From DASUFP01 sp036274495 (GTDB lineage: Bacteria > Bacteroidota > Bacteroidia > AKYH767-A > OLB10): 64,000 nucleotides of DNA. This document shows, piece after piece, positions 26,661 to 33,663 of this stretch. The stretch's first letter is position 1. Each line of letters opens with the position of its first letter. The notes under the pieces were generated by a model. That model had not been told where the DNA came from, did no database searches, and saw only the letters and a list, made by a program, of their open reading frames with translations. The DNA is taken from the NCBI GenBank assembly GCA_036274495.1, contig DASUFP010000023.1:1-64000 (forward strand). Reading direction: 5' to 3'. The position numbers were made by a program, and so were the translations under genes.

Positions 26661-26729
26661 AATTTTTGGTTCTTCACCAACCAATCGGATAGCTTCTTTT
26701 GCCGTGTGTTACTTAAAGTTCTCGATCAT
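26661..26729 (-). pseudogene. Relic of a second RAYT transposase gene
   Basis: Read on the minus strand from 26729, this stretch gives MIENFK-stop-HTAKEAIRLVGEEP. It matches IIRVFKEHTAKEVIKLIEEEP of the intact RAYT 330-390 nt away, with the Glu codon GAA changed to TAA. The DNA is similar too, for example around GTGTGTT. Only about 23 codons survive: one side runs into REP copy 3, the other into the end of a GIY-YIG gene, whose last codons (KCNDREL) read the relic in another frame. It is too diverged to be a recent duplicate of the neighbour. Confidence 0.75.
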
Positions 26730-27045
26730 TGCATTTAACTACTACCCCGGAAGTGTTCAAGCGATCTATTGCAAGTGTTTTGTCACCAACGGAATGACAG
26801 AGCATTAACTTCAAGGCTCTACGTCCTTTTGTTGATTTCAGATAGTTTTCGCGTCGCATGGCAACTTGTTTTGACCTGAAATACTCACACATCATTACTA
26901 TGAATGGTCTTCGAGGGGCGGTACTTTTTGTTTTTCCCTGCTCATGTTCTGCCACGCGTCTCTTAAAATTTGTGGTATAACCAATATAAAATTTATGGTC
27001 TTTCAGGCTGTACAAAACGTACACACAAAACCTGGGATGTTCCAT
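26713..27045 (-). CDS. GIY-YIG nuclease family protein with altered C-terminus
   Basis: A 110-residue protein of the small GIY-YIG (UPF0213/YhbQ-like) group. Motifs: YVLYSLKDHKFYIGYT (the GIY-YIG strands), FKRRVAEHEQGKTKST with the conserved arginine, and AMRRENYLKSTKGRRALK with the probable catalytic glutamate. Biological substrates of these small proteins are not known. After about residue 82 the sequence no longer fits the family, and the last codons lie over the relic of a RAYT gene in another frame, so the C-terminus seems to have been replaced. Probably still able to make a folded domain. Confidence 0.83.
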   Translation of the reverse strand: MEHPRFCVYVLYSLKDHKFYIGYTTNFKRRVAEHEQGKTKSTAPRRPFIVMMCEYFRSKQVAMRRENYLKSTKGRRALKLMLCHSVGDKTLAIDRLNTSGVVVKCNDREL

Positions 27046-27123
27046 TGAAAAGTGGATTTAAAAAAATTAGAAAAGCTGAATACTTGAAAAGCGATGAATA
27101 AAATTAACTAAATAAAAAGACAG

Positions 27124-27153
27124 AAAAAAGCCAGAAGTTCGATGGAACTTCCG
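27124..27153 (-). terminator. Terminator-like hairpin (minus strand)
   Basis: On the minus strand CCGGAAGTT pairs with AACTTCTGG (one G-T pair) around a short loop and is followed by a run of T (27130-27125). It has the form of an intrinsic terminator for minus-strand transcription arriving from the GIY-YIG gene at 27313-27594. Confidence 0.6.
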
Positions 27154-27258
27154 GCTTCGGTTAATGTTCCGTCGGGCACCAGAGAAACGCGCTACGCTTG
27201 TTTCGCGGTACCCGACGGAGTAGCGTGATGGCTTCGCAGAAGCCATCTCTGCTACCCC
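27154..27258. repeat. Cluster of GC-rich inverted repeats
   Basis: Two perfect or near-perfect hairpins lie side by side. CCGTCGGGCACC (27169-27180) pairs with GGTACCCGACGG (27207-27218) with one mismatch, and GATGGCTTC (27227-27235) pairs with GAAGCCATC (27239-27247) around GCA. The open frame across this stretch on the minus strand looks accidental. The elements differ in sequence from the REP copies near the RAYT gene. Confidence 0.7.
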
Positions 27259-27303
27259 GCTCCCCCTCTTGGGCTCGCCCCGAGGCATCGGGGCAAGGAC
27301 CCC
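27259..27303 (-). repeat. Partial copy of the tRNA-Asn 3' region, split by a palindrome
   Basis: Bases 27259-27277 equal 27643-27661 (19 of 19) and 27294-27303 equal 27665-27674 (10 of 10), i.e. the acceptor, T-arm and variable part of the tRNA-Asn gene about 380 nt away, in the same orientation. In place of three bases of the T-loop stand 16 nt that, with one flanking base each side, form the hairpin GCCCCGA-GGCA-TCGGGGC. The anticodon and 5' half are absent, so this is not a functional tRNA. Confidence 0.75.
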
Positions 27304-27312
27304 GGAAACAAA

Positions 27313-27594
27313 TTAGTGAGGAAATTTCTGATACAGCCAAGAAGCATCGGAGGCAAGAAGTCGTTCGATGAATTTGCGGGATTTCATTTTCTTGATAAAG
27401 GCTTCGATGCTACGCGCCTGACTTCTCGACATACAAGGAAGGCACCATCTGTATTTCCAATCACCGGCTTTGGTGGTATGGGCGTTGGAAAAAATATGCT
27501 GATTGTGCAGGTGCAATCGTTCACCTAAATTGTTCGATTCACCTGTATAATACTGATTCAAAGATTCAGAAAAAATAATGTAAACCCAAAACAT
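27313..27594 (-). CDS. GIY-YIG nuclease family protein
   Basis: A 93-residue stand-alone GIY-YIG domain: VYIIFSESLNQYYTGES for the name-giving strands, NLGERLHLHNQH with the conserved arginine, and ARSIEAFIKKMKSRKFIERL with the likely catalytic glutamate. It is of usual length, in contrast to the GIY-YIG gene at 26713-27045, and only distantly similar to it. It is placed just downstream of the tRNA-Asn terminator and upstream of a partial tRNA-Asn copy, so the gene is bracketed by tRNA 3'-end sequences. Cellular role unknown. Confidence 0.88.
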   Translation of the reverse strand: MFWVYIIFSESLNQYYTGESNNLGERLHLHNQHIFSNAHTTKAGDWKYRWCLPCMSRSQARSIEAFIKKMKSRKFIERLLASDASWLYQKFPH

Positions 27595-27610
27595 AACGAA
27601 AAGTGAGTTG

Positions 27611-27639
27611 AAAAAAAGGGCGGTGCATGCACCGCCCTT
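27611..27639 (-). terminator. Rho-independent terminator of tRNA-Asn
   Basis: A perfect self-complementary stretch (AAGGGCGGTGCA / TGCACCGCCCTT, 27616-27639) is followed on the minus strand by seven T, 5 nt downstream of the tRNA 3' end. Confidence 0.85.
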
Positions 27640-27643
27640 GAAG

Positions 27644-27717
27644 CTCCCCCTCTTGGGCTCGAACCAAGGACCCCATGATTAACAGTCATGTGCTCTAACC
27701 AGCTGAGCTAAGGAGGA
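27644..27717 (-). tRNA. tRNA-Asn (anticodon GTT)
   Basis: A 74-nt cloverleaf on the minus strand. The acceptor arm is TCCTCCT with AGGGGGA (one T-G pair) and discriminator G; D-arm GCTC-AGCTGGTTA-GAGC; anticodon loop CTGTTAA with anticodon GTT; T-arm CTTGG-TTCGAGC-CCAAG. The CCA end is not encoded. It is flanked downstream by a strong terminator and, about 380 nt further on, by a broken copy of its 3' part. Confidence 0.95.
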
Positions 27718-27721
27718 ATAA

Positions 27722-27790
27722 CCTTCTCTCTTCCGTAAAGGGAGAAGGGCATCACAACCGCTGTAGCCATCCCGACTTCTGTCGCCGGGA
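27722..27790. repeat. Two further palindromes upstream of tRNA-Asn
   Basis: CCTTCTC (27722-27728) pairs with GAGAAGG (27742-27748). A compact hairpin at 27770-27790 has outer stem TCCCG/CGGGA and inner stem GAC/GTC. The rest of the gap to 27989 is AT-rich; it should hold the tRNA promoter, but I cannot place it. Confidence 0.5.
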
Positions 27791-27989
27791 CTAAAACACG
27801 TGTTGGGTAAAGAGAAACGGATATAAACTTATGAACCGACTGTTCATAACCCCGTTAGGGACGGCAAAGATAAAGCAATAACTTAAAATTTCAAAGTGCC
27901 GAAAATCATAATTAACTAATTGAAAAACACCATAATATGTAACTTGGCAGGAATCACTCGTTCATAATCTGCGCCGATTTACTCATGCC

Positions 27990-28529
27990 CTATTCCAGGT
28001 GCTCCGGCTCGGGATCGGCCGTCTCCAGAAACTCGTTTCGTAATTCATAAAAACGTTCTTCCGACAAATTGCCGCTCTTATAAGCATCCCGCATCAGAAT
28101 AAGCTTCTCAAATTGCTGCTGATTCAGGTATCCGGCAGGACGACAAAAAGCAAGTTCGCAACCGGAAATCGCTTCTTCAATTTCAATAATGAAAGACGTT
28201 GATCCACCCAGTGGCACAAAGGCATACACCTTGCCGTTGGCCCGCTTAATTTTTCTTACAGCTACTGTCGTCCCCTCCTGCCCTGCCTGCAATTTGAAAT
28301 TAGTTCTGCAGTAATCGATGTTGGAGGTGCTCAGCGGAGAAATAAGTGATGACATGTAAATATATTGATACGACCCATCAGGCAGCGACCCTACCCCAAT
28401 GGTAATGGAATCCTGATCGCTAACAACCAAGCCGTTTGAAGCAGTGTATCTATCAAGCGATTCCTGTGCTTTAGCAATGGTGCCCATGAGTGTCATGGAC
28501 ACTAATCCGGTTAATAGGATCCGATACAT
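27990..28529 (-). CDS. Exported protein with SHOCT-like C-terminus
   Basis: A 179-residue protein of unknown function. A signal peptide covers about residues 1-22 (ending AKAQ). The centre is beta-rich (ITIGVGSLPDGSYQYIYMSS, VRKIKRANGKVYAFVPLGG). Residues about 138-168 (FEKLILMRDAYKSGNLSEERFYELRNEFLE in two consecutive helices) look like a SHOCT module, a short C-terminal helical pair found at the ends of many unrelated proteins. It contains two cysteines (ISGCELAFC). It stands alone and divergently from the PfkB kinase gene. Confidence 0.68.
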   Translation of the reverse strand: MYRILLTGLVSMTLMGTIAKAQESLDRYTASNGLVVSDQDSITIGVGSLPDGSYQYIYMSSLISPLSTSNIDYCRTNFKLQAGQEGTTVAVRKIKRANGKVYAFVPLGGSTSFIIEIEEAISGCELAFCRPAGYLNQQQFEKLILMRDAYKSGNLSEERFYELRNEFLETADPEPEHLE

Positions 28530-28575
28530 ATCTGATTATGTTTTTCTGTTGATTTGAAGGGGAATGAGGGGATCA

Positions 28576-28608
28576 TTGCCGGCCCTGAGGGCAATTTTAG
28601 TAAATTCG
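28576..28608 (+). promoter_or_regulatory. Possible promoter of the PfkB kinase gene with inverted repeat
   Basis: TTG (28576-28578) and TAAATTCG (28601-28608, one mismatch to TANNTTTG) are separated by 22 nt, about 35 nt before the ATG. ATTGCC and GGCAAT in the same stretch form an inverted repeat that could be an operator. Weak evidence. Confidence 0.35.
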
Positions 28609-28642
28609 CACCAATAAACCCTAATTCATAAAAACCTTTCAC

Positions 28643-29566
28643 ATGAGCCTTTTAGTAGTTGGAACCGTAGCATTTGACGCAATTGAAACACCTTTCGGCA
28701 AAACAGATAAAATTATTGGCGGCGCCGCTACGTATGCATCGCTGTCGGCGTCTTACTTTACTAAAAATATCAATTTGGTTTCTGTTGTTGGTGACGATTT
28801 CCCGCAGGACGCAATCGATGCATTAAACAAACAAGGTATTCGCACGTCAGGTCTCCAGATCAAAAATGGTGAAAAATCCTTTTTCTGGTCGGGGCGTTAC
28901 CACAACGATATGAACACACGCGATACACTCGCAACGGAACTCAACGTATTGCTCACTTTTGATCCGGTTATTCCTGAGTCGTACCAGAATTGCGAGTTCC
29001 TGATGTTGGGAAACCTGATGCCGTCCATTCAGCGTCAGGTGATGGACCGTTTGAATCGGCGCCCCAAACTCATTGTTATGGATACAATGAATTTTTGGAT
29101 GGATACCGCGATGGAAGAACTGCTGGAGACGATAAAAATGGTAGATGTACTTACTATCAACGATGCGGAAGCGCGTCAGCTGTCAGGAGAATATTCACTG
29201 GTAAAAGCCGCCCGAAAAATTCTCACCATGGGACCCAAATACCTTGTAATTAAAAAAGGAGAACATGGCGCGCTGCTCTTCAATAATGAACAGGTATTTT
29301 TTGCTCCCGCACTTCCGCTCGAAGATGTTTTTGATCCTACCGGCGCCGGAGACACCTTTGCAGGAGGCTTTATTGGTTACCTTGCGCGTACGCGCGATGT
29401 CTCGTTCGAAAACATGAAACGGGGCATCATCTATGGTTCTGCAATGGCATCCTTTTGCGTTGAAAAATTCGGCACCGAACGTATCACCGGCCTTTCGCAG
29501 GACGAAGTGGAACAGCGGGTGCAGGAATTTGTTGATCTTGTCCAGTTTGAAATCACATTGGTATAG
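28643..29566 (+). CDS. PfkB family sugar/nucleoside kinase
   Basis: A 307-residue ribokinase-fold kinase. The N-terminal VVGTVAFDAIETPFG strand and the IIGGAATYASLSAS glycine motif (PfkB signature 1 region) are clear, as is DPTGAGDTFAGGFIGYL near residues 231-246 (signature 2, with the catalytic Asp and anion hole). The FLMLGNLMPSIQRQV and VIKKGEHGALLF strands fit the fold. The substrate cannot be told; sugar, nucleoside or hydroxymethylpyrimidine-type substrates all occur in the family. It runs in the same direction as the following transporter, 49 nt apart, and may be co-transcribed with it. Confidence 0.9.
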   Translation: MSLLVVGTVAFDAIETPFGKTDKIIGGAATYASLSASYFTKNINLVSVVGDDFPQDAIDALNKQGIRTSGLQIKNGEKSFFWSGRYHNDMNTRDTLATELNVLLTFDPVIPESYQNCEFLMLGNLMPSIQRQVMDRLNRRPKLIVMDTMNFWMDTAMEELLETIKMVDVLTINDAEARQLSGEYSLVKAARKILTMGPKYLVIKKGEHGALLFNNEQVFFAPALPLEDVFDPTGAGDTFAGGFIGYLARTRDVSFENMKRGIIYGSAMASFCVEKFGTERITGLSQDEVEQRVQEFVDLVQFEITLV

Positions 29567-29615
29567 TTAACGGATTCATTAATTTCTTACATTGGCAGTT
29601 AATAAATCAACTGCC

Positions 29616-30686
29616 ATGGAAAAGTCAGGCCTCCGATCCCTTATTTCTAATTCCGTTGAAGTCAGCTTACGGCTGCTGTTTTTATTTCTGCTGGTAAGCT
29701 GGTGCCTGTTGTTACTGCTTCCGTTTATTACTACCGTACTCTGGGGTATTATTATAGCTGTTTCAATCGATCCCGTTTATCAGTTTATTTACAAAAAGCT
29801 GGGGAACAATTCAAAATTGTCAGCAACATTAATTACCCTTTTATTGCTTGCGTCCGTTCTTGTTCCCGGCACTCTTGTGGTTTCATCCGTTGCTCATGAT
29901 GCTGCTCGGCTGGGTGACATGCTAAATGCACATACTACAGCAATTCCTCCGCCTGATCTGCGTGTTGCCGATTGGCCTTTAATCGGGAATAAAATTTATA
30001 CGGCGTGGCAAAATGCATACGAAAACCCCTCTCAACTGGTAAACACCTATGCCGAGCAAATTAAAGATGTGGGCAAATGGGTTATAAGTGCTGCAACATC
30101 ATTTACGGTAGTATTATTTAAGTTGCTGGTTTCAATTATCATTGCCGGAGTACTGCTCGTTACTCCCGGAACAAGAACATTTACACACAAATTTTTTGTG
30201 AAAATTATCGGATCACAAGCCGAAGAATTCGCATCACTTGTTGAAAAATCAATACGGAATGTTACAAAGGGCATACTCGGCGTGGCCATTATTCAATCAA
30301 GCTTTTTGGGTTTGTTGTTTTGGATTGCGGGAGTTCCATATGCCGGGTTATTATTTATGGCCTGTTTAATTCTGGGAATTGTTCAGTTACCTAACCTCCC
30401 CATATCAATTGGTGTAATTATATATTTGTTTTCTGCGGGTACCAATTCTTCGGCAATGGCAATTTTGTGGACGGTTTTGATTGTTCTGGCCTCGCTTTCC
30501 GACAATATTTTGAAACCCATTTTACTCGGCAAAGGCGCACCTGTTCCCATGCTTGTTATTTTCCTGGGTTCGATCGGGGGATTTATTTTATCAGGGTTTC
30601 TCGGACTGTTTACAGGAGCTATTGTCCTGTCTATAGGATACAAACTGTTCATTGCCTGGATCAACGATTCAGAAAATGTAGCTTAA
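29616..30686 (+). CDS. AI-2E family transporter (TqsA/PerM-type)
   Basis: A 356-residue inner membrane protein with about eight membrane segments: a pair near the start (LLFLFLLVSWCLLLLLPF, VLWGIIIAVSI), a soluble helical stretch at about 90-160, and a C-terminal block of five or six. The family includes TqsA (autoinducer-2 exporter) and many members with unknown substrates, some acting as Na+/H+ antiporters, so AI-2 transport should not be assumed. I start at the ATG at 29616 instead of the in-frame TTG 24 nt upstream. It is convergent with the fructosamine kinase-like gene. Confidence 0.88.
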   Translation: MEKSGLRSLISNSVEVSLRLLFLFLLVSWCLLLLLPFITTVLWGIIIAVSIDPVYQFIYKKLGNNSKLSATLITLLLLASVLVPGTLVVSSVAHDAARLGDMLNAHTTAIPPPDLRVADWPLIGNKIYTAWQNAYENPSQLVNTYAEQIKDVGKWVISAATSFTVVLFKLLVSIIIAGVLLVTPGTRTFTHKFFVKIIGSQAEEFASLVEKSIRNVTKGILGVAIIQSSFLGLLFWIAGVPYAGLLFMACLILGIVQLPNLPISIGVIIYLFSAGTNSSAMAILWTVLIVLASLSDNILKPILLGKGAPVPMLVIFLGSIGGFILSGFLGLFTGAIVLSIGYKLFIAWINDSENVA

Positions 30687-30703
30687 AATGCACCGTTGAA
30701 ATT

Positions 30704-31588
30704 TTAATGCAACACCATTTGTAACGCGTTGCGCACGGGCTGAAGGTATCCTTTACCGAAGAGATTCAGATGTACCAGCAATGGATATAAATTGAATAGC
30801 GGCACCCTGTTTTCCCACTCATATTCCAATGGAAACGCATCGTTATAGGCTGCATAAAATGACGAATCAAATCCTCCAAACAACCTGGTCATTGCCAGAT
30901 CTGCTTCACGGTGTCCGTAATAAACCGCAGGATCAATAAGCCGGGCCGTTCCATCGGGACCCGTCATGAAATTGCCGCTCCACAGATCGCCATGTAAGAG
31001 CGAAGGAGGTTCTTCCGGAATTATTTCTGGAATGATCCTGTATAAATCCTGAAACATTTTTGAATCAGAAGGATTAAATATTCCTGTATCCGTCGCCATA
31101 CGTACCATTGGTTCCAGCCGCTCATGCACAAAGAAGTCGGCACCACTGCGATGTTTGCAATTTGACTGTACCAGTGTTCCAATATAATTATCGTTTGACA
31201 ATCCAAATGACGCAGCACTGTTTTTATGCAGCATAGCCAGCGCTCTGCCAAACAATTCAAAAAAATTTCCGGTACGCCGTCCTGACGCTATCCATTCCAT
31301 CAGCAAAAATGCTTTGTTATCGGCCACTCCGGTTCCATACACCAGCGGCAATGGAATAGTATCGGTTGTTCGTAACAGTTCAATTCCCTGCCATTCCCTC
31401 TTAAATATATCACCGGATACGGAGGTATGATTTGTTTTGATAAAGAACTGCTGTCCTTCCGCCTGCAGCGTATATGAATTATTGATGCTGCCGCCGCTGA
31501 CAGGAGTTACCTTTATATCGCTTTCAGGATTACTTCTGAACCCGGGGATATATTCAGAAATAGTCTGCTTCAATGCTGTTGTTAACAT
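30704..31588 (-). CDS. Fructosamine kinase family protein
   Basis: A 294-residue kinase of the aminoglycoside phosphotransferase/fructosamine-3-kinase fold. Diagnostic motifs are VSGGSINNSY in the nucleotide-binding loop, FFIKTN with the ATP lysine, the catalytic loop LLHGDLWSGN near residue 197, and LIDPAVYYGHREADLAMTRLFGGF. The family phosphorylates ketoamines such as ribulosamine or fructosamine adducts on proteins and so helps reverse glycation; bacterial members prefer ribulosamines or erythrulosamines. It has its own transcription unit and no obvious partner nearby. Confidence 0.93.
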   Translation of the reverse strand: MLTTALKQTISEYIPGFRSNPESDIKVTPVSGGSINNSYTLQAEGQQFFIKTNHTSVSGDIFKREWQGIELLRTTDTIPLPLVYGTGVADNKAFLLMEWIASGRRTGNFFELFGRALAMLHKNSAASFGLSNDNYIGTLVQSNCKHRSGADFFVHERLEPMVRMATDTGIFNPSDSKMFQDLYRIIPEIIPEEPPSLLHGDLWSGNFMTGPDGTARLIDPAVYYGHREADLAMTRLFGGFDSSFYAAYNDAFPLEYEWENRVPLFNLYPLLVHLNLFGKGYLQPVRNALQMVLH

Positions 31589-31678
31589 CTTATTGAAGTG
31601 ATTCTCATGGAATAAAAAAATTAACGTTACTTATTTGGTACAGTTGGGTAATTTTATGGTTTCACGAATATACTACTA

Positions 31679-32836
31679 ATGAAATTTCCCGGTGAAGTAC
31701 GTACCAAATTGCATAAAACGGGTACTACTATTTTTACAGTGATGTCGGCTTTAGCCGCCGAACATAAAGCGATTAACTTATCACAAGGCTTCCCTGACTT
31801 TAAGGTGGCTCCCGATTTAATTGCATTAATCGCTAAAAATTTCAAAGCAGGTCACAATCAATATGCGCCTATGGCGGGCGTTCCCGGGTTGCGCGAACAA
31901 ATAGCCTCCAAAATGAAATCGCTCTATTCGGCTAATTACGATCCCGAAACAGAGGTTACAGTTACCGCAGGCGGCACCCAGGCAATTTATTCTGCCATTT
32001 CGGCAATTATCAGGGAAGGCGATGAGGTAATAGTTTTTGAACCCGCATACGATTGCTATGTACCGGCAATTGAACTCAACGGGGGTATTCCGGTGCACAT
32101 ACAGCTGAAAACTCCCGACTATCACATTGACTGGAATGAGGTAAAGAAGATGGTTAATCAGCGGACGCGGATGATAATCATCAACACACCTCATAATCCC
32201 ACAGGAGCGGTATTAAGTGCGAGGGATATGGCACAGCTTGAAAAGCTGACTGTAAATACCGATATTGTTATTGTAAGTGATGAAGTTTATGAACACGTTG
32301 TGTTCGACGGCTACGAGCACCAGAGTATTGCTCGCTTTCCAAAACTTGCCGAAAGAAGTTTTATCATTTTTTCATTTGGAAAAACCTACCATGCAACCGG
32401 ATGGAAAGTGGGTTATTGTGTTGCACCTTCCAACCTCACTGCTGCTTTCAGAAAAGTGCACCAGTACATGGTGTTTGCAGTGAATACTCCAATACAACAT
32501 GCCCTGGCATCCTATATGGAAGATCCGGCACATTACAGCGGAATAGGAGAAATGTATCAGCACAAAAGAGATTATTTTGTGAGCCACCTCAAAAAATCAG
32601 GGTTTAAATTACTCCCCTGTTCAGGATCTTATTTTCAATTGGCCGACTATTCGGCCATCAGCCATGAAAAGGATACTGATTTTGCTGTCAGGCTTACGCG
32701 CGACTTTGGAGTAGCAGCCATTCCTATTTCGGTGTTTTATAAGAACAATATCGATAATAAAATTCTGCGATTTTGTTTTGCCAAAGAAGAGGCGACGCTG
32801 AAGGCGGCTGCAGCTCACTTATGTAATGTAAAATGA
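31679..32836 (+). CDS. Methionine aminotransferase-like, class I PLP aminotransferase
   Basis: A 385-residue fold-type I aminotransferase. It shows NLSQGFPDF near the N-terminus, NQYAPMAGVPGLRE, TVTAGGTQAIY, NTPHNPTGAV, SDEVYEHVVFD, and the PLP lysine at residue 235 in SFGKTYHATGWKVGY. This set matches the YbdL/glutamine transaminase K group, which transaminates methionine and its keto acid with glutamine. The following nitrilase-type gene overlaps it by 4 nt (ATGA), and this pair is the known glutamine transaminase/omega-amidase couple of methionine salvage. No other methionine-salvage genes are nearby. Confidence 0.92.
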   Translation: MKFPGEVRTKLHKTGTTIFTVMSALAAEHKAINLSQGFPDFKVAPDLIALIAKNFKAGHNQYAPMAGVPGLREQIASKMKSLYSANYDPETEVTVTAGGTQAIYSAISAIIREGDEVIVFEPAYDCYVPAIELNGGIPVHIQLKTPDYHIDWNEVKKMVNQRTRMIIINTPHNPTGAVLSARDMAQLEKLTVNTDIVIVSDEVYEHVVFDGYEHQSIARFPKLAERSFIIFSFGKTYHATGWKVGYCVAPSNLTAAFRKVHQYMVFAVNTPIQHALASYMEDPAHYSGIGEMYQHKRDYFVSHLKKSGFKLLPCSGSYFQLADYSAISHEKDTDFAVRLTRDFGVAAIPISVFYKNNIDNKILRFCFAKEEATLKAAAAHLCNVK

Positions 32837-33612
32837 AAAATTTAAGAATCGCCCTGGCTCAAACCCGGTTGTACTGGGAACATCCTGAAGCAAACCGGAA
32901 TCATTTCGAAAAGTTATTTGCGAGCTTTCCTAAGGGCAGCTGCGATTTAATTCTCCTGCCCGAAATGTTTTCTACCGGATTTACAATGAATGCTCCGGCA
33001 GTTGCGGAAACTATGGATGGCCCAACAGCAACCTGGATGAAATACATGGCTAAAAAACACAAAGCAGTGTTTTGCGGAAGTGTTGTTATAAAGGAGAAGG
33101 GACGGTATTTTAACCGGCTGCTTTGGGTTACTCCCGATGGAACTATTCTTAAATATGACAAGAGACACCTTTTCAGGATGGCAAAGGAAGAACAAACCTA
33201 TTCATCCGGACAGCAGCGATTGATTGTTGAATTAAAAGGATGGAAAATTTGCCCGCTTATTTGCTATGATTTGCGTTTCCCGGTCTGGTGCCGCAACACA
33301 GAGTCATTCGACCTGCAACTATTTGTGGCCAACTGGCCATCGCGCAGAAAATTTGCCTGGAAGCAATTGCTTGTCGCCCGTGCAATCGAAAACCAATGTT
33401 TTGTTGCGGGACTGAATCGTGTTGGTAAGGACGGCAGCGGATATGCTTACAGCGGGGACAGCATAGTACATGGACCTGCGGGCGAAACCATTTTAAAAAT
33501 GCAAGCCAACAGCAGTGGAGTGGCTGTTGCTGAACTTGATTTTCAGGTACTGAAAACATTCAGAAAAGCATTTCCTGTTGCACTCGACCGCGACACGTTT
33601 CAAATAAAGTAA
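32833..33612 (+). CDS. Omega-amidase-like nitrilase superfamily hydrolase
   Basis: A 259-residue carbon-nitrogen hydrolase. The catalytic triad of the nitrilase superfamily is visible as Glu44 (LLPEMFSTGF), Lys110 (YDKRHLFRMAKE) and Cys144 (PLICYDLRFPVWCRN). KRHLF and the RFPVW context are those of omega-amidases (YafV type), which hydrolyse alpha-ketoglutaramate or alpha-ketosuccinamate, the products of glutamine or asparagine transamination. Its start overlaps the end of the aminotransferase gene, so the two are translationally coupled. Together they would drive transamination by removing the ketoglutaramate. Confidence 0.93.
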   Translation: MKNLRIALAQTRLYWEHPEANRNHFEKLFASFPKGSCDLILLPEMFSTGFTMNAPAVAETMDGPTATWMKYMAKKHKAVFCGSVVIKEKGRYFNRLLWVTPDGTILKYDKRHLFRMAKEEQTYSSGQQRLIVELKGWKICPLICYDLRFPVWCRNTESFDLQLFVANWPSRRKFAWKQLLVARAIENQCFVAGLNRVGKDGSGYAYSGDSIVHGPAGETILKMQANSSGVAVAELDFQVLKTFRKAFPVALDRDTFQIK

Positions 33613-33663
33613 TTCAATATTACGTTTTCAGGATCCCAGCAATTGCTGTTAAGCATTTATTAT

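Noticed and set aside
27067..27288. A 73-codon open frame on the minus strand
   Set aside because: It runs through a cluster of inverted repeats and the partial tRNA copy, is Arg/Ser-rich with no domain, and has no promoter; its openness is due to GC-rich repeats.
33637..33648. CAGCAATTGCTG palindrome between convergent genes as a terminator
   Set aside because: The hairpin would have only four base pairs with a four-base loop and no T tract.
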